Assembly (NCBI GenBank): GCA_001749745.1
Contig: JWTM01000292.1
Span: 160,745-224,744 of the forward strand
Source: Candidatus Marispirochaeta associata
GTDB taxonomy: Bacteria > Spirochaetota > Spirochaetia > JC444 > Marispirochaetaceae
Direction of reading: 5' to 3'
Length of the DNA stretch: 64,000 bases
A program made the translations under genes and the position numbers. This document shows positions 52,054 through 62,210 of the stretch, one piece after another; the first letter of the stretch is position 1; every line of letters starts with the position of its first letter. A model generated the notes under the pieces. The model was not told the DNA's origin and searched no databases. It saw nothing but the letters and a program-made list of their open reading frames with translations.

Positions 52054-54013
52054 GCCCCAGGACTCCCTCTATTTTGTGGAGCATCTTGTCCATGGTATAG
52101 GGTTTCTGCAGGAAGCCCGCCGCGCCTTCGTCGAGAGCGGTCTGAAGTCGCTCATCATCCCGATAACCGGAGGAAAAGAGCACCCGGGCTCCAGGATCGA
52201 TCTCCCGTAACTGCCGAAAGATGTCCAAGCCCGATTCGCTTCCCAAGGCCAGGTCGAGGAGAACCAGACCGATTCCGCCGGCCCGATAACTCTCGAGGGC
52301 CTCATCACCGGAGGCGGCGTAGACTACTGTGTAACCGCAGCGCTCGAGGATCTTTCCGGCGACCCTTCGCATCAGCTCCTCGTCGTCGCAAACGAGAATC
52401 TTTCCGGCTGAAGCGGCTTCGTCCCCACACCCGCCGTCATTCTCCTTCTGCTCCGGCACAATTGCCGGAAAGGAGAGGATGACCCTGGTGCCTCGGCCGG
52501 GATCGCTCTCGATCTCCATCTCGCCGTTCATGCGAGAGACGGTGGAGTGCACCAGGGGCAGGCCGAATCCGACGCCGGTCGACTCGTCCCGGGTAGAGAA
52601 GAAGGGATCGAATATTCGCTCCTGCAGCTCCGGGCTCATGCCGACGCCGCTATCCTCCACGGTGACGCGCCAGCGCCCCTCCCCTTGGGAGGAGAGACCG
52701 GCATGTACGCCCAACTTCAGCTCCCCGCCGGCAAATTCCCCGGCGGAACGCATGCTGGTCATCGCCTGATAGCCGTTGATGCAGAGGTTCATCAGCATCC
52801 GTTCGAACTCGACTGCATTGCCTTTTACCGCCGCCTCCTCCGGTACCGCGAGCACCAAGACCTCCACATTGGCGTCGAAGGAGCTGCGGCAGATCTTGGC
52901 CACCCTCAATATGAGCTGCCTCAGATTGAGGATCTCGTCTTGCGAGGTATTCTGCCGAGTCAAGGTTAGAAGCTGCTTGATCAGCCCGGAGGCCTTGTCG
53001 GAGGATTCCTTGATAGTATCCAGATAGGAGTCGTAGGCGCTATTGTGCTTCTCCGGGTGGTCCTCCCGTTCACAATCGATCAGGGCCAAAGCGCCGATAA
53101 CTCCCCCCAGGATGTTGTTCAGGTCGTGGGCCAGCCCGGAGGAGAGGGAGCCCACGGCTTCGAGCATCTGCGCCCGGCGAAGCTTCTGCTCCTGTCGTTC
53201 CCGGTCGGTCACGTCCTCGGCCCGAACCATCACCGCCGGAGCCCCGCCCAGATTGAGGGAGTAGAGGTTGACCTCCAGCTTGCGCTCCTGCGGAGAACCC
53301 AGGGTCAGCACTACCTGGGGCGACGACTCTCCATCGCTGGTGAGCGCCCTGAGCGGCTCTTCAAGCTGCCTGAAATCGGGGGCTAGACTGAAGAAGCTTT
53401 CCCCTTCCCAGTTTCCCCGCTCAACTGCGAGAAGCTCCTCGGCACCTCGATTGAGAAGCAGAATTCGGGCCTCCGCATCGAGCACCGCCAGCATGGACGG
53501 GATGCCGTCGATCATCCGGCGCAGACTCTCCCAGCCTTTGCGGATCTGACGACGCTGTTCCTCTATCTGCAACAGGTCATTATAACTCCGCAACGCCGAG
53601 AAGACGCTCGTCTTCAGCTGCTGGGCACTCAATTCCGCCTTATCCCGATAGTCGTTGATATCGTAGTCGAGCATGACCTGTTCCGGAGGAGCATTGCCGC
53701 TCATACCGGTGCGCAGGATAATCCTGACCAGTCGGTCGCCGAGCTCCTCACGGATATGGCGCACCAGTTCCAGTCCGGCCTCGGGCTCCTCCATGATGAC
53801 ATCCAGGAGAATACAGGCGATCTGATCACCCTCTCGGCCCATGATCTCCCGCACCTCAGCGGCGCTCACCGCCTCGATGAACTCCAGCCGGCGTCCCATA
53901 AAACGGACGCCCTCCAAAACCATCTGCGTAACCAGCAGAACCTCGCGGTCGTCGTCGGCAATTACTATTTTCCAGGGAGTCGAATCTGCGGCGGTCCTGC
54001 TTTCCTCTCTCAT
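52046..54013 (-). CDS. hybrid kinase: receiver-type domain, PAS, HisKA, HATPase, REC
   Basis: 655 residues. N-terminal receiver of the shared type (WKIVIADDDREVLLVTQMVL, ACILLDVIMEEPE, VRIILRTGMSGNAP, YDINDYRDKAEL, LRSYNDLLQI), then PAS (about 175-270), HisKA with SSGLAHDLNNILGGV (His near 295), HATPase with CINGYQAM and DSGVGMSPE, and a C-terminal receiver with ILVCDDEELMRR and LVLLDLALGSESG. Lacking membrane helices, it is cytoplasmic. It is the first gene of the operon 54013-49212 and the probable top of the relay; the two receivers differ in type. Confidence 0.92.
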   Translation of the reverse strand: MREESRTAADSTPWKIVIADDDREVLLVTQMVLEGVRFMGRRLEFIEAVSAAEVREIMGREGDQIACILLDVIMEEPEAGLELVRHIREELGDRLVRIILRTGMSGNAPPEQVMLDYDINDYRDKAELSAQQLKTSVFSALRSYNDLLQIEEQRRQIRKGWESLRRMIDGIPSMLAVLDAEARILLLNRGAEELLAVERGNWEGESFFSLAPDFRQLEEPLRALTSDGESSPQVVLTLGSPQERKLEVNLYSLNLGGAPAVMVRAEDVTDRERQEQKLRRAQMLEAVGSLSSGLAHDLNNILGGVIGALALIDCEREDHPEKHNSAYDSYLDTIKESSDKASGLIKQLLTLTRQNTSQDEILNLRQLILRVAKICRSSFDANVEVLVLAVPEEAAVKGNAVEFERMLMNLCINGYQAMTSMRSAGEFAGGELKLGVHAGLSSQGEGRWRVTVEDSGVGMSPELQERIFDPFFSTRDESTGVGFGLPLVHSTVSRMNGEMEIESDPGRGTRVILSFPAIVPEQKENDGGCGDEAASAGKILVCDDEELMRRVAGKILERCGYTVVYAASGDEALESYRAGGIGLVLLDLALGSESGLDIFRQLREIDPGARVLFSSGYRDDERLQTALDEGAAGFLQKPYTMDKMLHKIEGVLGHA

Positions 54014-54061
54014 TCTCTCTACTCTGGTCTAGAGCATAGTACCGCACCTGGGCGAAGTCAA

Positions 54062-55078
54062 CTAAGGGGCGAAGCGGTACTCCTCATCGGTAAGGGAGAA
54101 GCTCTCCATAAAGCCTGAAGAGGGGTGGAGAAGTTTATCGGTGGTGATCACCAGCGCCTCCACGCCGTCGAGACCTTCGATTAGCTCAATTCCCTTCTCC
54201 GGTCCCAGGACAAAAATCGTCGTAGAGAGGGCGTCGGCATCCATGGAATTCTCGGCGACGATGGTCACCGAGCTGACGCCGTTCTCCACCGGATAGCCGC
54301 TCTCGGTATCCAGGATATGATGATAGCGCTTGCCGTCCTGGATGAAGAAGCGCTCGTAGGGTCCCGAGGTAACTACCGCCCGGTCGGAAACCGAAAGTAC
54401 TCCCAGGTAGGCCCCCCGGTTCGATTCGGGATCCTGTACCCCGATTCTCCACTGGGAACCGTCGGGCTTGGTACCGTGGGCGTAGACATTGCCTCCCAGA
54501 TTGATCAAGGCGTGTTCTACATTCTCCGCCTCGAAGATCTCAACCAGTTCATCCGCGGCGTAGCCCTTGGCGATACCGCCTAAATCGACGGACATCCCCG
54601 GATCCTCAAGGGAGACAAGATCCCCGTTCACCAGAACTCGGCGATAATCGATCAGCTCCAGGGCGGCCTCGATCTCGGCCTTAGGGGGGACCTCGCCCTC
54701 CACATCCTTTCCGATGCCCCACAGGCTCACCAGCGGGCCGATGGTGATATCGAAGCTGCCGTCGCCGAGTTCGGAGAAGTAGAGGCCCCGGTTCAACACC
54801 TCCAGCGTGGATTCGGAGAGTCGGACCCCCTCGCCGCCGGCCGAACGGTTCAGGGCGACCACCTCGCTCTCGGTACCGGTATACTTCATACGCCAGTCGA
54901 TGTCCCGGATGCGTTCGAAGGCGGCATCCAGAACGGGTTCGGGGCGTCGATCATAGAGGGTGACGGTGCAAGTGGTGCCCAGAAGATTTATCTCGGTGCG
55001 AGTGCCCTCTTTATCGGAGCAGGAGATAAGAAACAGCATCACCGCGAAAAGCGGTGCGAATCGTCGTAATCGTCTCAT
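54062..55078 (-). CDS. apbE: FAD:protein FMN transferase ApbE, lipoprotein
   Basis: 338 residues with a lipoprotein signal (LFAVMLFLISCS). ApbE features: LLGTTCTVTLYD, DGSFDITIGPLVSLWGIG, VDLGGIAKGYAADELVE, LINLGGNVYAHG and SVTIVAENSMDADALSTTIFVLG, with Asp/Ser metal-site residues. It covalently links FMN to Ser/Thr of partner proteins outside the cytoplasm (for example Rnf/Nqr subunits or flavocytochromes). No such partner is in the window. It starts 20 bases after topA on the same strand. Confidence 0.93.
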   Translation of the reverse strand: MRRLRRFAPLFAVMLFLISCSDKEGTRTEINLLGTTCTVTLYDRRPEPVLDAAFERIRDIDWRMKYTGTESEVVALNRSAGGEGVRLSESTLEVLNRGLYFSELGDGSFDITIGPLVSLWGIGKDVEGEVPPKAEIEAALELIDYRRVLVNGDLVSLEDPGMSVDLGGIAKGYAADELVEIFEAENVEHALINLGGNVYAHGTKPDGSQWRIGVQDPESNRGAYLGVLSVSDRAVVTSGPYERFFIQDGKRYHHILDTESGYPVENGVSSVTIVAENSMDADALSTTIFVLGPEKGIELIEGLDGVEALVITTDKLLHPSSGFMESFSLTDEEYRFAP

Positions 55079-55097
55079 TCATCTATTCCGGTCTGGT

Positions 55098-57776
55098 TCA
55101 GGATTTCTTCTTGGCGCTCTTTTTTGAGGAGCTCTTCTTGGAGGCTTTTTTCTCTTCCTTCCACTTCCCGTCCTCGTAGACGGCCTTCCAGCCGGTGGCT
55201 TTACCGTCCTTTTCGCTCATCACGTACTGGCGCTTCTCCTTACGGCTGAAGCGAATGATGGCCTTGTTGCCCTCGGGATCCTCGGTGGGTGCGGAGAAGA
55301 GAAACTCATACTTGGGATCGATCTCATCCTTGTGGGGCAAGATCTCCTCCACCAGGGGCGCCCGGGTCTCCCGGTTTTTGGGAAACTGGCTGGCCGCCAG
55401 AAAGAGGCCGGCCGCTCCGTCCCGGAGCAGATAGTGGTCGTCCACCTTCTCGCAGGCGAGCTCCGGCATGGGAACCGGATCCATCTTGGGCGGTGCGGGC
55501 TCACCGTTGCGCAAGAGCTTGCGAGTGTTGCTGCAGCTCTCGTTCGTACAGGCAAAAAATTTCCCGAAGCGGCCGGTCTTGAGCTGCATCTCGCTGCCGC
55601 ATTTATCGCACTCCAGGGTCGGACCGTCGTAGCCTTTGATCTTGAACTTCCCCATCTCGACCTCGAAACCGGGGCAGTCGGGATTGTTGCCGCAGATATG
55701 GAGTTTCCGCTCCTCGTCGATCAGGTAGGAGTCCATCGCGGTGGAGCAGATCGGACAGCGGTGCCGTTGCGACAGGAGTCGTGCGGCTTCCTCATCGTCG
55801 ATCTCGGCATGCTCGGCCTCGTCCCCGGGTATCAGGTTTATCGTCTGCTTGCAGCGCTCTTTCGGCGGCAGATTATAGCCCGAGCAGCCGAGAAAAACCC
55901 CGGTTCCGCCGGTGCGGACCTGCATCGGCCGACCGCAGGTGGGACAGGGAATATCCGTCTCGGTCGGCGTGTTGGGCCGCATCCCGTTTTCGGCGTCGTA
56001 GGCCTTGCCGAGCTTATCCGTAAAATCCGCATAAAACTCGTCCAATACCTTGCGCCAATCGCGGTCGCCGGCGGCGATGGAGTCGAGGGTCTCCTCCATG
56101 GCGGCGGTAAAATTGTAATCCAAAAGATCGGCGAAGTTTTCCACCAGCCGCTCGGTTACGATATCCCCGATCTTCTGGGCGAAGAAGCGGCGGTTCTCCA
56201 GTTTCACGTAGCCCCGTTCCTGGATGGTCGAGATAATCGCGGCATAGGTCGACGGACGGCCGATACCCCGCTTCTCGAGCTCCTTGACCAGGCTGGCCTC
56301 GGTGTAGCGAGGGGCGGGCTTCGTGAAGTGCTGGGAGGGATCAAGCTTCTCGAGATCGAGGGCCTCGCCCTCCTTGATATCCGGCAGAATCACATCCTCG
56401 TCGCTCTTCCCCTGGGGAGGCAGCACCTTGAGGTGACCGTCGAACTGGATCACCCGGCCCTTGGTCTTCAGTTCATACTCGCCGGCCGTAACCGTCAGGG
56501 ATGAGCTCAAGTACTCTGCGGGGGGCATCTGGCAGGCGACGAAGCGTTTCCAGATCAGCTCGTAGAGCTTGAGTCCGTCCGGATCGATCCCCTGAAGATG
56601 CCCCTGGCGGACATTCACGTCCGAGGGCCGGATCGCTTCGTGAGCCTCCTGGGCTTGTTCGCCGGAGGTGTAGACGTTGGGAGATTCGGGCAGATACTTA
56701 GGACCGAATTTCTCGCCGATATAGCCGCGGCAGTTTTCGACGGCCTCCCGGCTCAAAGCGGTTGAGTCGGTCCGCATGTAGGTGATATATCCCGCCTCAT
56801 AGAGGCGCTGGGCCAGCATCATCGTCTTCTTGACCGAGAAGCCGAGCCTGGTGCTGGCGGCCTGCTGCAGGGTGGAGGTAATAAAGGGGGCCTTGGGCTT
56901 AGTACGGGTCGGCTTGTCCTGTCGGGAGGCGACGATGTAGTCCGCGGAGGAGAGGACGGCCAGCGCGGCGTCGGTCTCTTCCTGGCTGCCGGGACGAAAG
57001 TTCTTTCCACCCTCTTTAACGACCTGGAAGCGAGCCTGTTCATCTCCCGCGCGGCGACGGAGATCGGCGAAGACCTCCCAGTACTCCTCGGGAACAAAGG
57101 AGTGAATCTCCCGCTCCCGTTCGACCACCAGCCGAACCGCCACCGACTGCACCCGGCCGGCGGAGAGACCCCGGGCGACCTTGTTCCAGAGCAGGGGAGA
57201 GACCATGAATCCCACCACCCGGTCCAGGAAGCGGCGGGTCTGCTGAGCCTCGACCCGGGAGGTATCGACCGTTCCGGGCTCCTTGAAGGCCTCGGTAATC
57301 GCAGACTTGGTAATCTCGTTGAATACGACCCGTTTGAAGCGCTCTTCGTCCAAATCGAGAGCCTTCATTAGATGCCAGGCTATGGCTTCCCCTTCGCGAT
57401 CGAGGTCGGTGGCGAGGTAAATCTGATCCGACTTAGCCGCCAGCCCCTTCAACTCCTCGACGACCTTCTCTTTCCCGGGAAGAATCTCATAGCGGGCGGA
57501 CCAGCGGTTCTCCGGATCGATTCCCATCCGGTTAATCATCTGTTCCTTGGCCCGCCGTTTGCGATGCGCCTCTTTCTCTTCGGGAGACATCTTGCGTGTG
57601 GCGGCGGCGGCTTTAGCCCGCTCCTTCGGATCGACGGTCTTCCCCCCGTTCTTGCCGGAGACCGGCAGATCGCGGACATGACCGACCGAGGATTTAACGA
57701 TGAAATCCTTTCCGAGGTACTTATTTATGGTCTTCGCTTTGGCGGGTGACTCGACGATCACCAATGATTTAGCCAT
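55098..57776 (-). CDS. topA: DNA topoisomerase I
   Basis: 892 residues, type IA. Toprim with [19 protein letters not shown] and [15 protein letters not shown], active Tyr in [13 protein letters not shown], and the hinge [11 protein letters not shown] Lys/Glu-rich insert (about 55-85) splits the Toprim domain. Three C-terminal zinc-binding modules begin [18 protein letters not shown] and CDKCGSEMQ; after them the end is Lys/Ser-rich ([17 protein letters not shown]). It relaxes negative supercoils by single-strand passage. Nothing appears damaged. The upstream 75 bases hold CTTACG/CGTAAG inverted repeats (57791-57836), but no regulator is known. Confidence 0.97.
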   Translation of the reverse strand: MAKSLVIVESPAKAKTINKYLGKDFIVKSSVGHVRDLPVSGKNGGKTVDPKERAKAAAATRKMSPEEKEAHRKRRAKEQMINRMGIDPENRWSARYEILPGKEKVVEELKGLAAKSDQIYLATDLDREGEAIAWHLMKALDLDEERFKRVVFNEITKSAITEAFKEPGTVDTSRVEAQQTRRFLDRVVGFMVSPLLWNKVARGLSAGRVQSVAVRLVVEREREIHSFVPEEYWEVFADLRRRAGDEQARFQVVKEGGKNFRPGSQEETDAALAVLSSADYIVASRQDKPTRTKPKAPFITSTLQQAASTRLGFSVKKTMMLAQRLYEAGYITYMRTDSTALSREAVENCRGYIGEKFGPKYLPESPNVYTSGEQAQEAHEAIRPSDVNVRQGHLQGIDPDGLKLYELIWKRFVACQMPPAEYLSSSLTVTAGEYELKTKGRVIQFDGHLKVLPPQGKSDEDVILPDIKEGEALDLEKLDPSQHFTKPAPRYTEASLVKELEKRGIGRPSTYAAIISTIQERGYVKLENRRFFAQKIGDIVTERLVENFADLLDYNFTAAMEETLDSIAAGDRDWRKVLDEFYADFTDKLGKAYDAENGMRPNTPTETDIPCPTCGRPMQVRTGGTGVFLGCSGYNLPPKERCKQTINLIPGDEAEHAEIDDEEAARLLSQRHRCPICSTAMDSYLIDEERKLHICGNNPDCPGFEVEMGKFKIKGYDGPTLECDKCGSEMQLKTGRFGKFFACTNESCSNTRKLLRNGEPAPPKMDPVPMPELACEKVDDHYLLRDGAAGLFLAASQFPKNRETRAPLVEEILPHKDEIDPKYEFLFSAPTEDPEGNKAIIRFSRKEKRQYVMSEKDGKATGWKAVYEDGKWKEEKKASKKSSSKKSAKKKS

Positions 57777-57851
57777 AGATCCAGTTATTCCTTACGCAAG
57801 ATGATCAAATTTTCGAACGGTTCCTATGATCGTAAGAATATTCAGCCTCTG

Positions 57852-58736
57852 TCAAGGGGATTGAAAGAGCTCCGACGAGAGGTAGCGGTCGCCCCGATCG
57901 CAGATTATGGTCACCAGACAGCCCTGATCGAGCTCCCGGGCCAGATTCAGGGCGGTAAAGACCGCACCGCCGGCGCTCATCCCGCAGAAAACGCCGCACT
58001 CCCTGGCCAAACGCCGGGCGCACTCCGAGGCCTGCTCTTGACTGACGCTTCGGGTCTCGTCCACCCGGGACGGGTCGTAGATTTTGGGCAGGTAGGCCTC
58101 GGGCCATTTACGAATGCCGGGGATCTTCGAGCCCTCGGCCGGCTGAGCACCGACGATCCGGACGGAGGGATTCCGCTCCTTCAGATAACGGGATACGCCG
58201 CTGATCGTTCCGGTCGTGCCCATGGCGGAGACGAAATGGGTAATCTGCCCCCCGGTCTGCTCCCAGATCTCCGGGCCGGTGGTCTCGTAGTGGGCCCGGG
58301 GATTGTCGGGGTTGGAGAACTGATCCAGCATCAGGTAACTGCCGGAGGCGGCCTTTTCCCGGGCCAGGTCGATGCTGCCCTCCATCCCTGCGTCGCCGGG
58401 GGTCAGGATGACCTCGGCTCCGTAGGCGCGCATCACCTGTACCCGCTCTATCGTGGCGGTTTCGGGCATGATCAGTTCCATAGGAATCCCCTTGTCGGCG
58501 GCGATCATCGCCAGGGCGATACCGGTATTGCCGCTGGTGGCTTCCACCAGGCGCATCCCGTCGGTAAGTTCGCCGCGGGCCAGCGCCCCCTCGATCATGG
58601 CCAGGGCCGGCCGGTCCTTAACGCTGCCGCCGGGATTATTCCCCTCCAGCTTGCCGTAGATGCGTACATCCGGCGAGGGTGAGAGCTTGGTGAGGTCGAC
58701 GAGCGGGGTGTTGCCGATTAACTGACTGATGTCCAT
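57852..58736 (-). CDS. cysM: cysteine synthase (CysM-type)
   Basis: 294 residues. PLP lysine in NPGGSVKDRPA, substrate loop EATSGNTGIALA, phosphate-binding loop VSAMGTTGTISGVSRYL and CDRGDRYLSS at the end, which in CysM is typical where CysK has SxGxRYLS. CysM-type enzymes accept thiosulfate as well as sulfide, giving S-sulfocysteine or cysteine from O-acetylserine. A thiosulfate-capable form would fit the YeeE/TusA operon in this window (inference). No CysE partner nearby; about 35 bases downstream of the M23 peptidase gene. Confidence 0.92.
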   Translation of the reverse strand: MDISQLIGNTPLVDLTKLSPSPDVRIYGKLEGNNPGGSVKDRPALAMIEGALARGELTDGMRLVEATSGNTGIALAMIAADKGIPMELIMPETATIERVQVMRAYGAEVILTPGDAGMEGSIDLAREKAASGSYLMLDQFSNPDNPRAHYETTGPEIWEQTGGQITHFVSAMGTTGTISGVSRYLKERNPSVRIVGAQPAEGSKIPGIRKWPEAYLPKIYDPSRVDETRSVSQEQASECARRLARECGVFCGMSAGGAVFTALNLARELDQGCLVTIICDRGDRYLSSELFQSP

Positions 58737-58771
58737 GGCCCCAATATACCGCCTGAGAGCCTAAGCGTCAG

Positions 58772-60301
58772 CTATCGGGTAAAGTTTCGCGGCCCTGCGG
58801 CCCGCTGTTTCGGGAAGGGATTGACCTTGTCGAAGCGGCCGGCCTGGGAGTAGTAGCGACCGTTCGGCCGGAATACCCGTACCTCGAAGTGGAGGTGCGG
58901 CCCCGTGGATGCGCCGGTGGAACCGATTTCCCCCAGCTTCTGGCCGGCCTGAAGCCGCTGTCCCTGCAAGGCCTCGGGCTTCTCTACGAGATGGGAATAG
59001 AAGGTGCGCCAACTGCTGGCTCGAGGATAGACCTGCTGCACCGAGGCTTCCAGCGGATGCTCCACCTCTACCGTCCAGCCGTAGCGTTCGTCGTATTCCA
59101 CAGCCTTGACCACCCCCGGGGCGACGGATACGACATCTCCCGCGGGGTTGCCGTCCCGGATAATCTCGCCGGCGTAATTAATCAGGCTGATATTGGCCAC
59201 ATTCATGATGTCGATCGCATAGTGGGGCTGATACCCCCCGGAACCGAGAGGATCGATCCGCTTTTCCGCGTAACCGGAGGTAATCCGGAACCCCTTACCA
59301 TCGTTCGGCCTGCCGGGTACCTGGACCGGATAGCGCATAGATGCGAAGACCGGTTCGTAGAGGGAGAAGGGAACAATCTTCTCGGTGCTGGTGGCCAGAA
59401 GAATTCGCGCCTGATACTCCTCGCTGGGCAGCTTCGACATCTCGTAGATGATTTCGCCGTAACTGGCGGCTTCAAGAATGTTGGAGGCGATCAGCCGGTA
59501 GGCCTCTTTGCGGGCCGGCAAGCGGTAGGTAAGCTCCTCGGCCAGGCGCAGCACATTAATATATGCCTGTTTGCGGCTGAACTCGAAGTCCCGCTCCTTG
59601 TTGGCCAGGGTGTCCTTCAAGACCTGCAGATCGAGATCGGCACTGGAGATAAAGGTCTGAATATTGTCGAACTGCTCCTCCGACTCTATCTGATAGCGGC
59701 TGATAGTATCGTCGATCTCCCGTTTTACCTGGGAGATGGAGGCCAGGCGGATGGTAGAGAAGAAGGTAATCCCGACCAGGAGGGCCAGCCCCGCGGCGAA
59801 GGCGGAGTAGCTCAAGACCCGGGATCGGTGAGAGCGGATAAGGGAACGGAAGACCGACTCCTGCCCCTCCAGATCGACGAAGATCTCCTTTCCGGTGGGC
59901 TCAAACTCCTCGGTGAAATAGAAGTTGGCCGGGGTAATAGCCTTGGTCAAGGCGTCAAGTTTGGTATCCAGATCGCTCAGCTCCGGCAGCAGGTCCTGCA
60001 GGAAGATCTGCCGGCCGTTGCGTTCCACATTGGCCGCCTCCCAGCCGGCATGGCGCTGAAAGGTCCAGGAGCGGAAGAGACGGTTCATCCCCTCCAGATC
60101 CTTGACCATCTCCTGAAAAAGGAGGGAGTTCTTGTCCATCCGGGAGAGCACCACAAAATAGGCGCCCCGGGCGCCGCCGCTGATCCGGCAGGGGACCGTG
60201 GGCGATGTGTACGAGTTGCCGTAGCCGAGATTACGCAGCGAGAAATCAATTACTCGTTTTATGTACGCTTCTCTGGTTGCTTGTTTATCCTTCATCTTCA
60301 T
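58772..60301 (-). CDS. M23 family metallopeptidase with internal membrane anchor
   Basis: 509 residues. A cytoplasmic-type N-terminal domain of about 155 residues, one membrane helix (VLSYSAFAAGLALLVGITFF, about 160-182), a long coiled coil (185-250), a middle region and an M23 (LytM/DD-endopeptidase) domain at the C-terminus: PHYAIDIM (His and Asp, near 361), TFYSHL and GPHLHFEV (near 469), the zinc site. It would cut peptidoglycan crosslinks, or act as a divisome activator as EnvC/NlpD-type proteins do. The large cytoplasmic part is uncommon for M23 proteins and suggests inside-out signalling. Confidence 0.88.
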   Translation of the reverse strand: MKMKDKQATREAYIKRVIDFSLRNLGYGNSYTSPTVPCRISGGARGAYFVVLSRMDKNSLLFQEMVKDLEGMNRLFRSWTFQRHAGWEAANVERNGRQIFLQDLLPELSDLDTKLDALTKAITPANFYFTEEFEPTGKEIFVDLEGQESVFRSLIRSHRSRVLSYSAFAAGLALLVGITFFSTIRLASISQVKREIDDTISRYQIESEEQFDNIQTFISSADLDLQVLKDTLANKERDFEFSRKQAYINVLRLAEELTYRLPARKEAYRLIASNILEAASYGEIIYEMSKLPSEEYQARILLATSTEKIVPFSLYEPVFASMRYPVQVPGRPNDGKGFRITSGYAEKRIDPLGSGGYQPHYAIDIMNVANISLINYAGEIIRDGNPAGDVVSVAPGVVKAVEYDERYGWTVEVEHPLEASVQQVYPRASSWRTFYSHLVEKPEALQGQRLQAGQKLGEIGSTGASTGPHLHFEVRVFRPNGRYYSQAGRFDKVNPFPKQRAAGPRNFTR

Positions 60302-60586
60302 ACCGTTCCCACCAGTGCGGGCATCCCTTCCCGTAAACTAAGCTCCTAAACTGACTGTAGCGTAACTTTGAGTGAAACTAGGCGGTTAGAAATAAATGTA
60401 ACGAATACTACGGGAAAGGTGCAAGTCTTTCAAGGGTCGAGAGGCGCACATGGGCTAAAATATCATATATTGTTAATTATTCTAATTAAACCAATATTGT
60501 AAAATAGTTGTACCTAGGCTTGCGTCCCTCAGCTGCTTGAGTCAGGGGCGCTCTGTGGGTATGCTGAGGGAGTTGAGGAGGATGCG
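60302..60586. other. 285-base divergent region between peptidase and cupin genes
   Basis: No gene seen. It holds an AT-rich core (60458-60512) with the inverted repeat TTAATTA-TTC-TAATTAA (60473-60489), and closer to the cupin gene a nine-base inverted repeat TCCCTCAGC/GCTGAGGGA (60525-60533, 60563-60571). The AT-rich part probably carries promoters for both sides. Confidence 0.45.
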
Positions 60587-60931
60587 ATGATCGTAAAACG
60601 CGAAGAGATGCAGAAAGAGCAGCGGGAGCATATGCGCGAGGGAAAGGGAACGGTGGAGATTGTGCACCTGGTTCCCGGCGGCGAGCTGCCCCACGGACGG
60701 CTGATGGCGGAGATCGTGATCCCCGAAGGCGCCAGTATCGGCGAACACGCCCACACCCAGGAGACTGAATACTACATCATCACCGCCGGGGAAGGCGTGG
60801 TGCGGGATAACGGCGTCGATATGCCGGTCAAAGCCGGAGAGGTGGTGGTTACCCCCGACGGCTCCTCCCACAGCATAGAGAATACCGGAAAAGGGGATCT
60901 CACAATGATCGCGGTGATTCTTACCTACTGA
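60587..60931 (+). CDS. small cupin-domain protein
   Basis: 114 residues. Cupin motif 1 is EHAHTQETEYYIITAGEG (His, His and Glu ligands), motif 2 is VTPDGSSHSIENTGKGDL (a single His). One beta-barrel, probably metal-bound; such proteins bind or convert small molecules, sugars or act as sensors. GAGGAGG precedes ATG 60587. Its leader has two inverted repeats. Ten bases separate it from the convergent C-S lyase gene. Confidence 0.88.
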   Translation: MIVKREEMQKEQREHMREGKGTVEIVHLVPGGELPHGRLMAEIVIPEGASIGEHAHTQETEYYIITAGEGVVRDNGVDMPVKAGEVVVTPDGSSHSIENTGKGDLTMIAVILTY

Positions 60932-60941
60932 TTACCGCCAG

Positions 60942-62114
60942 TTAGAGTCGCCCGAGGGCTTTCCCGATTCGGGCTAAGCCCTCTTCTAAGAGATCCCGGC
61001 GGGTGCCGAAGTTGAGCCGCATGAAGCCCTCCCCGCCGCGACCGAAACTCACTCCAGGATTAAGGCCCACCTTCGCTTCATTTGCGAAGAAGCGGGCCAG
61101 CTCCTTGTCGCTCATCTCCATCCGGCGGCAGTCGAGCCAGGCTAAGAAGGTCGACTCCGGAAGCCGGAGTTCCACCGGCAAGGTCGAATCGTTAAAGATT
61201 TCCACCGTCCGCTTTCGATTAGCATCCAGAAGCTCGATTAGACCCTCAAGCCAATCGTCGCCCGAGGCGAAGGCCGCTTCCAGAGCCGTCAACCCGAAGA
61301 GATTGGGATGCGCATTGATCGCCCCCAGACTCGCAGAATAGCGTCGTTGGAGCGCCCTACTGGGGATAAGGGTAAACGATGTTGCCAGCCCGGCCACATT
61401 GAAGGTCTTCGAAGCCGCCGCGAAATGGAGGGTTCGCTCCGCGGCTTGCGGATTGAGCGCCGCCATAGGGATATGTTCATGCTCAGGATAGACAATCTCG
61501 TTGTGGATCTCGTCGGAGAGGATTATAAGATCGTTTTCGACCGCGATAGCCGCCAGACGCTCCAGCTCCTCCCGGATCCAGACTCGGCCGGTCGGATTCT
61601 GAGGAGAACAGAAGAGGAGCAGCTTCGCCTGCCCGGCCTTCCGCTCCAAATCCTCGAAATCAATCTCCCAACGTCCATCGTCCCCCAGTTTGAGCGGGTT
61701 CTCCAGCAGGGTACGCCCCTCCTGGCGGATCATATCGAAAAACGGCGGATAGACCGGCGGTTGCAGCAGGATTCCGTCGCCGGGAGAGCTTAAGGCGCGG
61801 ATGGCCTGAGCCATGGCGGGAACTACCCCGGGAGAGAAGATCAGGGCCTCGGGCTCCACATCCCAGTCGAATACCCGCTTCATCCTGGCGCATACCGTCC
61901 CTCGCAGCTCATTGCCGGCCTCGGTATAGCCGTAGACAGGGTGTTCCAGGCGCTCGGTTAGGGCCCGGATGACCGCTCCCGGCGCAGGCAGATCCATGTC
62001 CGCCACCCACATGGGGAGCACCTCGTCGCTGCCGTAGAGTTTTTCCGTCAAATCCCACTTAATCGCGCCGGTTCCCCGGCGGTCGATCTCGGTATCGAAT
62101 ATCCCGTTCTGCAT
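60942..62114 (-). CDS. MalY/PatB-type cystathionine beta-lyase (class I/II aminotransferase fold)
   Basis: 390 residues. LPMWVADMDLPAP and the PLP-site sequence AASKTFNVAGL with the lysine are typical of MalY/PatB. The PLP-phosphate segments SPGVVPAMAQAI and CSPQNPTGRVW and the final Arg in MRLNFGTRR are present. It splits C-S bonds of cystathionine or cysteine, releasing homocysteine or sulfide. Some MalY proteins also act as regulators. It fits sulfur amino acid metabolism along with cysM. Convergent with the cupin gene; divergent from an unknown gene. Confidence 0.92.
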   Translation of the reverse strand: MQNGIFDTEIDRRGTGAIKWDLTEKLYGSDEVLPMWVADMDLPAPGAVIRALTERLEHPVYGYTEAGNELRGTVCARMKRVFDWDVEPEALIFSPGVVPAMAQAIRALSSPGDGILLQPPVYPPFFDMIRQEGRTLLENPLKLGDDGRWEIDFEDLERKAGQAKLLLFCSPQNPTGRVWIREELERLAAIAVENDLIILSDEIHNEIVYPEHEHIPMAALNPQAAERTLHFAAASKTFNVAGLATSFTLIPSRALQRRYSASLGAINAHPNLFGLTALEAAFASGDDWLEGLIELLDANRKRTVEIFNDSTLPVELRLPESTFLAWLDCRRMEMSDKELARFFANEAKVGLNPGVSFGRGGEGFMRLNFGTRRDLLEEGLARIGKALGRL

Positions 62115-62156
62115 GGGCTCATCCTATCGAAGGCAGGGGCGAAGGTAAACGGGCGC

Positions 62157-62186
62157 TTCACTAAAAGGGGGGCTCTCCGCTATACT
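62157..62186 (+). promoter_or_regulatory. probable promoter of the 62211 gene
   Basis: TATACT at 62181-62186 with TTCACT 18 bases upstream (62157-62162). A leader of about 20 bases with GGAGG leads to ATG 62211. Confidence 0.45.
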
Positions 62187-62210
62187 GGCATCGATAATTG
62201 GAGGGGATTC

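Noticed and set aside
55332..56504. 390-codon open frame on the plus strand
   Set aside because: Antisense to topA; no motif, shadow frame.
58889..60349. 486-codon open frame on the plus strand
   Set aside because: Antisense to the M23 peptidase gene, whose motifs and start are clear.
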